A DNA stretch of 64,000 bases from Candidatus Heimdallarchaeum endolithica. GTDB taxonomy: Archaea > Asgardarchaeota > Heimdallarchaeia > Heimdallarchaeales > Heimdallarchaeaceae. The stretch spans positions 1,442,571 to 1,506,570 of the forward strand of contig CP084167.1 in NCBI GenBank assembly GCA_021513715.1. Direction: 5' to 3'. The notes below the pieces were generated by a model. That model did not search any database. It saw only the letters and a list, made by a program, of their open reading frames with translations, and was not told where the DNA came from. Numbering within the stretch: position 1 is the first letter of the stretch; every line of letters begins with the position of its first letter. A program made the translations under genes and the position numbers. This document shows positions 9,701-15,181 of this stretch, piece by piece.

Positions 9701-9971
9701 TAAACGAATGATAAGGTCCTGATTGGTGAACAGCAGTTATTTCATCTCTAAATGCGAAAGTCTCTGCTGCACTTGGAATATAAACTGCACCAGAAAGGAT
9801 TAACAAGAGAGGTATAACCATCCAAATGATAAATACAATAGAAATAATCCCTATAACAACATTAGTTGAAGGATCGCGTAAAAGCTTTACATAAAGCGTA
9901 TCAATAATATTTCTTTTTCTTTTTAGCTTTCTTTTTTCCTTTTTTTTCTTATTTAGACTTAAAGTGGCCAT
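6735..9971 (-). CDS. ABC importer permease, two fused permease domains with an extracellular LVIVD beta-propeller
   Basis: A 1078-residue protein. A basic N-terminus and one membrane helix (about 38-62) lead into an extracellular region of roughly 480 residues. That region has a PPC-like beta domain (about 80-200), then around seven LVIVD-type repeats (about 225-535; motifs such as LMIFDISDPSNPSLF and FLIYDISDPFEP). Two BPD_transp_1 permease domains follow. Each has its EAA loop contacting the ATPase: ENLGAGSFRLFFTVTLP in the first and FNLGAGRMKTFAKITVP in the second. Tandem permease halves in one chain are typical of FbpB/ThiP-type importers (iron, thiamine, phosphonate), but the propeller insertion is not. 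The partner binding protein is immediately upstream at 10164; no ATPase is next to it. Confidence 0.85.
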   Translation of the reverse strand: MATLSLNKKKKEKRKLKRKRNIIDTLYVKLLRDPSTNVVIGIISIVFIIWMVIPLLLILSGAVYIPSAAETFAFRDEITAVHQSGPYHSFNINATEGIGKVIIFLQPPKDSDFDLSVIDHQGRRTGGNLDGDAEENSIPNAKYYSSKTKTERVVIKSPDLPESGVVSWDIVVYSNKGTGEYLVNVAIYLQESGQITFYAFGHVFSDEKFFNFKGDPSTSFFTKNQNFEFGGYAKSIIYSDGYIYTAEGFEGIEVLNVTDYNNIEEVNQIKFDNSFVTDIAQSEELLFASDSRQGLMIFNMSNIKQGIDIVSITPIPTNKTEFITIHGNYAFLDYQDDGFLIYDISDPFEPKLISNVTIETDSDDIQIKDDYAYLVGSYSRLMIFDISDPSNPSLFSRIEEIDGISLRAKEIQIVDNYAFLSLGSTGFVILDISEPSNITLVHIESRRADNINIFDNKAFITSKIGDFYSIEVYDVSDPLNVSHLLSYSLGIVGVEDIFYEPISGFVYVANGGDGVLILDSQNMTEFKKIFQYQDNIEITTYKLVGVSRGIVLNTLILGVVTTLVSVLLGTALAFILARYEFPGKKFFSILALAPLIIPPFISGMGFRYFLGPNGLLNNFFLIPVFHSRLIIEGFVAICFVQSFHFYALVYLNAFSSFVNVDPSMEEQAENLGAGSFRLFFTVTLPLALPGIGAGAILVLILSMEDVGTPIIFVGMGDNFARQFLTYFIFSDFQLSSSNIITPEVCVLGGLLLVIAIAGFLVIRKYVSLRQYSMVSKGRAGQYRLSKAKWKLLFIYPFLVILFALSLIVHVGIIMMSISETLGSSSIKNMSFTLENYRLVFVSSQYNIPSFVRNTLLYSFAATILIVILGSLAAYVVSRKEFKGKAAFDSLVTIPIAIPGIVLALGYYRTFDWGTIFTNNPNSFNLFMNKFAVKAHLDPFVGIAYVLLILSYTIRKFPFTVRAAYAGLQQMDKVLEESSFNLGAGRMKTFAKITVPMISLNVFAGSLVSFLYCLSEVSTTVFLITSELGGTLTWMMANQVNARFQIFCALGVILMILQILSLVFTNIILGSRTEAITGV

Positions 9972-10016
9972 TAAGTAGTCTTTTTATTATATCTTTTAAT
10001 ATTTTTCTCAAAGGAA

Positions 10017-10126
10017 TAGTACTTCCGAATTATCTCAAAAAGTATGAATTGAGAACACGCCAATGATAGTATAAACGCCTATAATTTTTACCTATAGAAA
10101 TCGGTCAACTTATTGCGGAAGTACTA
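10017..10126. repeat. 110-bp MITE-like element with 11-bp perfect terminal inverted repeats
   Basis: TAGTACTTCCG at 10017-10027 and its exact complement CGGAAGTACTA at 10116-10126 bound a 110-bp non-coding segment. The hexamer AAGGAA directly precedes it (10011-10016) and directly follows it (10127-10132), as expected for a target-site duplication. No ORF lies inside; a smaller inverted repeat (TCTCAA and TTGAGA) is present near the left end. It sits between the solute-binding-protein gene and the permease gene. It could equally act as an intra-operon RNA stem that lowers downstream expression. Confidence 0.55.
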
Positions 10127-10163
10127 AAGGAAGAAAAAAAGAAAATAAAAATAGAAAAGAGTT

Positions 10164-11660
10164 TTATTTTCGCTTCTTTCTTAAGATGATAACAAGAGTT
10201 GCGAAACTAATAAGGGAGAACATTGTAGAAATAGGAGTTTTTGTAGGAGTTGTAGTCGGATTTTCAGTTCCTGGAATACTGCCAATATCATCGATTATTG
10301 CGTTATATTTCTGTTTAGCAAAATTCTTCCATTCACTTCTTTTAGTTGAAGCAAAGCTTGGATCAGTTTGAAAGTCATCATTCCAATCTATTGACTCATT
10401 TAATGTCATTCCCACTTCAGTTAATTGTTCACTTAACTCTTCAAATTTCTCCTGGGTAATGTTACCACTCTTTAATCTCAACACCATTGAACCCCAAGCC
10501 TCTCTTAAAAGGTCATGATTTGAAGTAATTGTTTCATGGAAGTAATAAATTGTAGTATCCAAGTTAGAAACTGCAAGTTCCTCATCAAAAGTAATTCCTT
10601 CATTGTCTAAAGTCTCATTGTAAAGTGCATAAAGAGCTTGACCATTTTCAGTTTGACCAGCAGGTGTATGAAAAGCAGATTCTAGTACTGGTAATCTGTC
10701 CAATCCCTCTGTAAACCATACTGATTGACCTTCAGGAGATTCTACGAATTTAATAAAAGCTTTTGCAGCTTCATAATCATCAACATTTGCTCCAAGTGCA
10801 ATTGGGTCACCGTTTACAATTGATTGACCTTCTGGAATGATATATTCACAGTCAGGATTTTCTCTCATAGCAATAACTCCGTAAAAGTCTATTGTCATCC
10901 CTACACCGACTTCACCATTAATTACAGCAGCACGAGTGTCTACAGAACCAGGATAAATTCCAGCGTTAGCAGCCATTTTAGTAATAATTTCCCATCCTTT
11001 TTCCCATCCAAAAGCTTGAAGAATAATTTGGTAAATTCTCGTATTAGAAGTTGTTTCTGGAGGATCTCCCATACTTATGGCTCTAACATCAGGAGAAACA
11101 TAGAATTCAGGAGAAGCTAGTTCTTCCCATGTATGGGGAACTGGAAGGCCTTTATCACTTAAAAATTGGTGGTTAACAGTGAAACCAAAGGATGAAATAG
11201 CTGAAGCAACAAACAAAAGATTATCATCCTCATCCCACCACTTCATTGAAGCTCCTGCAATTCTATCAGGAACTGTCTCATTTAGATAGTTTACTAAATC
11301 AGCATCGTCCATAGGTTTAAGAGCTTTATAATTTGCCATTGTACTAAATAAAGCTGGGCCTCCACCCCAAGCTACGTCTACACCTTTTGAAGCATCTATA
11401 AGTAAACTTCTCCAACCATCATCAGTACTAACTGATTTAAAATCAATGTCAGTTATACCTAGATTTTGAGCTTCTTCAGTAGCAAGGAATTTCTCTTTAA
11501 ATTCGTTTGTAATAGTTACATCATGCCTCGTAACAACAGTTAGAACTACATCTGCTTTTAAATCAGCATTGTTATTTCTTGTTATATCTCCATTAACTGC
11601 TGCAGTTGCAGATACAGCAATTAAAACAACGAGGACAAGAAAATTGATTTTTCTTTTCAT
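10164..11660 (-). CDS. ABC-type solute-binding protein, family 1, membrane-anchored
   Basis: A 498-residue lipid-free binding protein with a signal peptide (residues 1-24), a periplasmic-binding-like fold, a Thr/Pro-rich linker near 465-475 and a C-terminal membrane helix (MFSLISFATLVIIL) with RKKRK. Segments such as DVAWGGGPALFSTM, HTWEELASPEFY and EAAKAFIKFVESPEGQ are typical of iron(III)/thiamine/polyamine-type class II binding proteins. C-terminal anchoring replaces the usual lipid anchor, as in many archaea. It is transcribed toward the permease gene 192 bases downstream, separated by a T-rich tract and the 110-bp repeat. GAAGGT lies 8 bases before the start. The ligand is unknown. Confidence 0.88.
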   Translation of the reverse strand: MKRKINFLVLVVLIAVSATAAVNGDITRNNNADLKADVVLTVVTRHDVTITNEFKEKFLATEEAQNLGITDIDFKSVSTDDGWRSLLIDASKGVDVAWGGGPALFSTMANYKALKPMDDADLVNYLNETVPDRIAGASMKWWDEDDNLLFVASAISSFGFTVNHQFLSDKGLPVPHTWEELASPEFYVSPDVRAISMGDPPETTSNTRIYQIILQAFGWEKGWEIITKMAANAGIYPGSVDTRAAVINGEVGVGMTIDFYGVIAMRENPDCEYIIPEGQSIVNGDPIALGANVDDYEAAKAFIKFVESPEGQSVWFTEGLDRLPVLESAFHTPAGQTENGQALYALYNETLDNEGITFDEELAVSNLDTTIYYFHETITSNHDLLREAWGSMVLRLKSGNITQEKFEELSEQLTEVGMTLNESIDWNDDFQTDPSFASTKRSEWKNFAKQKYNAIIDDIGSIPGTENPTTTPTKTPISTMFSLISFATLVIILRKKRK

Positions 11661-11704
11661 AATAATACCTTCTTTTTTTTTAGTTACTATAACAATCGAC
11701 CTAA

Positions 11705-11715
11705 CTCTTTAAATC
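11705..11715 (-). promoter_or_regulatory. TATA-like box of the solute-binding-protein gene
   Basis: Read on the reverse strand, GATTTAAAGAG lies about 50 bases upstream of the binding-protein ATG, with a GAAGGT ribosome-binding site 8 bases before the start. Position and composition fit an archaeal box A; no experimental support. Confidence 0.4.
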
Positions 11716-11838
11716 TTTTTGTTATCCATTGACAATAATTATTATCAAACTAAAAAAATTAAATTAAAAGTATTTTATTTCAAGAGGATTTTGTATATAG
11801 AAAAAAATATTAAATGAGTATTTAAAGAAAGTTAAAAG

Positions 11839-13422
11839 ATGATAATAATGAAAAGAAAAGTAATTTCACTTATTTCATTACTACTTATTTTTAGTATGAT
11901 ACAATCAAACTTCTCTATTAGTTATACTTCAATTAATAGAGACTTTGAGATAAACAATTATGTAACTAAAGAAATCCCAACATACAAGAAAGTCGTTTTT
12001 GTAACATGGGATGGAGTCAGAGAGAAATGGTTTGAAGAGCTCACTGCAGATAATACACTAGGAAACGCTAGCAAAGTTATCCAATCTGGTCACCTTCAAA
12101 AAGTAAGGATTACTACCCATATTACATCGACTGACCCTGGATTAAGTACCATGGAAACGGGATACGGTGACGCCATTCATGGAATATCTGCTAACCAGTT
12201 TGGTCCAGGTTCTCCAAAATTAAGTATCCCTGACGGATTAACAACAACAGAAAGATTGAAAGCTTCTTTTGGAGATAGTATAAAAACAGGAATGTTTTTG
12301 CCTTGGTCTTTTCACCAGATAAATGAAGATTACATGATGCAAGAAGGGAACTATACAGACAGCATATTTGAGAAAATAAAGATTGGCAAAGATGTAGATT
12401 ATTGGTTTGCCTCTGAAAATCTAAGTTGGACACCAGACGATAATGAATCAATAAGAGCAATATATGAAGGATATGATACTGACAATCATGGATTTCATCC
12501 AGATGTAGGTCTGTTTTCAGATCCTTTGCTTAAAAGTTCGTACCTTGCCGAACAAATAACTAAATTCTTAGATCTTTATGCTGATGATTCGTTCTATATT
12601 AGAACACATTTCACAGAACCTGATACAGTTGGTCATGGATATTTTGAATCAAAAGATGGTATCATAACACCTGAATACAAAACTGCATTAATTCAATGTG
12701 ATGAAGCAGTGGGTATCATATTAAACAAACTAGAAGAGGAAGGAATATTGGATGACACCCTAGTTATTGTTGGAACAGATCATGGTTTCTTCAAAGAGTC
12801 TCACGATGGAGAACCTTGGCCTAATGGAAAGTTGGCAGTTACACAACAAGTTTTCGCAATAAGCAAAAGCGATGTAAAAACCAGCCAAGATATTGCAATT
12901 GCTCAAAAAGACATTTCTCCCACAATATTATCTGTTTTGGGCGTAGACATTTCTTCTTTGTCACCTGCATATACTGGAAAGGATGAAACAGGAATACCAA
13001 TTTGGGATAAAGTTGACAATGAAGCTCCTAAACTAATTAAAGTTCAATATCAGTTAGAAACACAGTATATTCCTCGAGATTTTGAAAATGGCTCTAAAAT
13101 TAATGAACCGTTTGATTTATACTTACAAATAAACGAATGGAGTGACATCAAAGCAGTTTCTATGAAGACTGAAGACAATAAAGTGATTGACCCATCCTCA
13201 ATTTCAAATACTCAAATATTATGGGAAAAACTTGACAAAAGCATACTTGGAGGAGGTTCTCATAGTTTAGTCATAACAATCACTGACGAATTTGATTTAA
13301 CCACACAAATAACTGTTAATATTAATGCAGGAGGAGTCAGTTTTAATTGGTTCTATTCAATTATTGCTTTGACACTAATTGCTGCTCCATTACTTCTAAA
13401 GAAATATAGAAAAGATATATAG
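11839..13422 (+). CDS. Surface-anchored type I phosphodiesterase / alkaline-phosphatase-superfamily protein
   Basis: A 527-residue secreted enzyme. A signal peptide begins most naturally at Met4 (ATG 11848, MKRKVISLISLLLIFSM). Metal and catalytic residues of the nucleotide pyrophosphatase/phosphodiesterase branch are present: D58 in VTWDGVREKW, a T98 nucleophile candidate in TSTDPGLSTMETG, D262/H266 in EPDTVGHG, D314/H315 in GTDHGF and H322. The C-terminal 110 residues form a beta domain ending in a membrane helix (WFYSIIALTLIAAPLLL) and KKYRK. It would hydrolyse phosphodiesters or phosphomonoesters outside the cell. It diverges from the binding-protein gene across 178 bases, suggesting it may release the ligand that the importer takes up. 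Confidence 0.85.
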   Translation: MIIMKRKVISLISLLLIFSMIQSNFSISYTSINRDFEINNYVTKEIPTYKKVVFVTWDGVREKWFEELTADNTLGNASKVIQSGHLQKVRITTHITSTDPGLSTMETGYGDAIHGISANQFGPGSPKLSIPDGLTTTERLKASFGDSIKTGMFLPWSFHQINEDYMMQEGNYTDSIFEKIKIGKDVDYWFASENLSWTPDDNESIRAIYEGYDTDNHGFHPDVGLFSDPLLKSSYLAEQITKFLDLYADDSFYIRTHFTEPDTVGHGYFESKDGIITPEYKTALIQCDEAVGIILNKLEEEGILDDTLVIVGTDHGFFKESHDGEPWPNGKLAVTQQVFAISKSDVKTSQDIAIAQKDISPTILSVLGVDISSLSPAYTGKDETGIPIWDKVDNEAPKLIKVQYQLETQYIPRDFENGSKINEPFDLYLQINEWSDIKAVSMKTEDNKVIDPSSISNTQILWEKLDKSILGGGSHSLVITITDEFDLTTQITVNINAGGVSFNWFYSIIALTLIAAPLLLKKYRKDI

Positions 13423-13471
13423 AATATAATAATTACAATTACTTATTTATTATATTCTTACTTTCATTTTC

Positions 13472-13915
13472 TTATATTTGGCCCCAAGAAATAAATTTTC
13501 CATCTTTTCTTTTAACTAAAACAGAACCAAATTTTCTCCATTGTTCTTCTCTAAATCTAATAATTTGAAATTCATCTTGAGAAGATTTCATTTTTAGTTG
13601 GAGTAACTCTGCAAGAGAAAGTTTTTTCTCGTAAAAAAGTCGAGTAATGTATTTTCCCTCTCTATCTCCTAGACTGACCTCCTTTGCCAAATTTAATAAA
13701 TGTAAAACAGGAAGGTTAGAAAATAAAGGTTGGTGAGAAGAGGTATATACTGAACCTGGACAAATAGATTCATTTTTGTATTCTTCAACACATTTTTTAC
13801 AAAAAATTAATTGACACCCGTTACATATTTTCCACTCTTCAAGCACAGCCTCTTTTAATGAAGATTGATTTTTACAAAAAGCACATTTCACATAGAAATC
13901 TAAAATATTAGTCAC
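13472..13915 (-). CDS. Zinc-finger protein, last gene of the SMC operon (Nse1-like candidate)
   Basis: A 147-residue protein whose N-terminal half has a RING/treble-clef-like cysteine pattern: C11xxC14, C31xxC34, C39xxC42 and C52. The C-terminal half is charged and mixed helical with a final beta segment. I do not recognise a family. Its ATG overlaps the stop of the upstream winged-helix gene in an ATGA arrangement (13912-13915), so it is translationally coupled to the SMC operon. In eukaryotic SMC5/6, Nse1 carries a C-terminal RING-like domain. Here the zinc domain is N-terminal and separate, so equivalence is a context-based inference. Confidence 0.65.
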   Translation of the reverse strand: MTNILDFYVKCAFCKNQSSLKEAVLEEWKICNGCQLIFCKKCVEEYKNESICPGSVYTSSHQPLFSNLPVLHLLNLAKEVSLGDREGKYITRLFYEKKLSLAELLQLKMKSSQDEFQIIRFREEQWRKFGSVLVKRKDGKFISWGQI

Positions 13916-14490
13916 AGCTTTTCATACTCCTCTTTAATTTTTGTCCTTTCATCTTCATCAAACTCAAGGAGAGTTCTGTAATTGTAATCTATTAGATTTG
14001 ATTTTCGTTTAATATATCCTTTATACGTGAGAGATCTTATGCTCTCACTTACAATATACTCTTTTAAATAGTCATTAGATGTTAAAAACTCTTTAATCTT
14101 TTTAGTTGTAATTTTTTTCCCTGATTCTCTTAAACCCACTATTATCCCTAAAACAATTAATTCTACCTCATTTAGTTCTGGAGGAGCGAAATAGTTTGAT
14201 TTTAAGCACAACCAAGTTTCATTAACTATTTTGTAATTGACTAATTCCAACCCAAGAATAGAAATAAAAATCTTATATTCTTCTAAAATATTTTCGAGTG
14301 TTGCTATATCCACCCTAGTTACTATCAACAAACCTTGTTGAGATACACCAAAAACTTCTACATTATCTTTTATCCATCTTCTAGTTAATATTGTTGTTAG
14401 TTCCCTAAATAATTCTTGTTTCTCTTTATCTGTAATTAAAGGAGACAATTTTTGTTCTTTATCTGTAATTTCATTTTTCATTTCATTCAT
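13912..14490 (-). CDS. Winged-helix protein, probable KITE-type subunit of the SMC complex
   Basis: A 192-residue protein with no cysteine motif or membrane helix. Residues about 20-95 and 100-165 look like two consecutive winged-helix units. The second (LNEVELIVLGIIVGLRESGK, then TTKKIKEFL and ESIRSLTYKGYIKRK) resembles the second winged helix of Nse3/MAGE or ScpB/MukE-type KITE proteins. The gene overlaps the stop of the probable kleisin gene by 8 bases and is itself overlapped by the zinc-finger gene. KITE proteins bind the kleisin and DNA in SMC complexes. Family assignment is by fold pattern and operon position; a profile or structure search is needed. Confidence 0.6.
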   Translation of the reverse strand: MNEMKNEITDKEQKLSPLITDKEKQELFRELTTILTRRWIKDNVEVFGVSQQGLLIVTRVDIATLENILEEYKIFISILGLELVNYKIVNETWLCLKSNYFAPPELNEVELIVLGIIVGLRESGKKITTKKIKEFLTSNDYLKEYIVSESIRSLTYKGYIKRKSNLIDYNYRTLLEFDEDERTKIKEEYEKL

Positions 14491-15181
14491 CTTCTTTTTT
14501 CTTTGATGTTAAAAGGAGTGAACTCGACAATTCTGCATCTTCTTCTGAAGAGGGTCTACAAAAACGAATTTTATCTCCGTCTGAAACAGCGATTAGTGTT
14601 TTTTCAGAAGTCATCTTTGAAAGTACTTCTAACTCAATAGAACTTAATAATTTTTCAAGTTCACTTTTTTTCAATTCTTTGTTTAACAATTTTTCCTCTA
14701 ATTTTCTTTCTAAACTCATAAAATCACCAAAAGTTAAAATCTCAGACTCTAATTTTTGTTGTCCCCTTATATCCCAGAAACCATACTCATCATTAATTTG
14801 AGGATTAATTATACTATCTTCTGATTTTTCAAAATGCAATAGGGAGCTAGGGAACGTTTTTTTTCCTACTACAGAAACCAAAGGAGTAGATTTTTTTCTT
14901 ACAAAATTAGAAAATGAATTTATTCTACTTTTATTTTTAAGAATATTCTCTAAATTAAGTTCCTCTCGTAATTTATACATCAAGATATAATCTTCATAGA
15001 CCTCTGCATCTAATAATTTTTCCTTATTTTGAAGCAAATATTGATAAATATCTGAAGTTTGCTCTCTATCTTTTTCTGATTCATCTATTAACAGTGGAAT
15101 TTTTTTTCTTAGTAATTTTTTATATTTTTTTTCAATTTCAAAAAGAGTAAGCAAGAGAACATCATAGTCTTCTTCCATCAT
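14483..15181 (-). CDS. Probable kleisin-like subunit of the SMC complex
   Basis: A 232-residue, highly charged protein. Its N-terminal about 75 residues are predicted helical (EEDYDVLLLTLFEIEKKYKK onwards), the middle is low in structure, and residues about 150-215 look like a small winged helix (KKSELEKLLSSIELEVLSKM, then a hairpin TLIAVSDGDKIRFCRP). Helical N-domain, flexible linker and C-terminal winged helix is kleisin architecture (ScpA, Nse4). Its first ATG overlaps the SMC stop codon in an ATGA (15178-15181), so it is translated in step with the SMC. I see no direct sequence match to ScpA, and Nse4 homology is inferred from context. Confidence 0.55.
   Translation of the reverse strand: MMEEDYDVLLLTLFEIEKKYKKLLRKKIPLLIDESEKDREQTSDIYQYLLQNKEKLLDAEVYEDYILMYKLREELNLENILKNKSRINSFSNFVRKKSTPLVSVVGKKTFPSSLLHFEKSEDSIINPQINDEYGFWDIRGQQKLESEILTFGDFMSLERKLEEKLLNKELKKSELEKLLSSIELEVLSKMTSEKTLIAVSDGDKIRFCRPSSEEDAELSSSLLLTSKKKEDE

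Noticed and set aside
10127..10163. Hairpin terminator after the solute-binding-protein gene
   Set aside because: Only a T-rich stretch on the reverse strand is seen, with no clear stem, so it is noted within other entries but not listed as a separate terminator.
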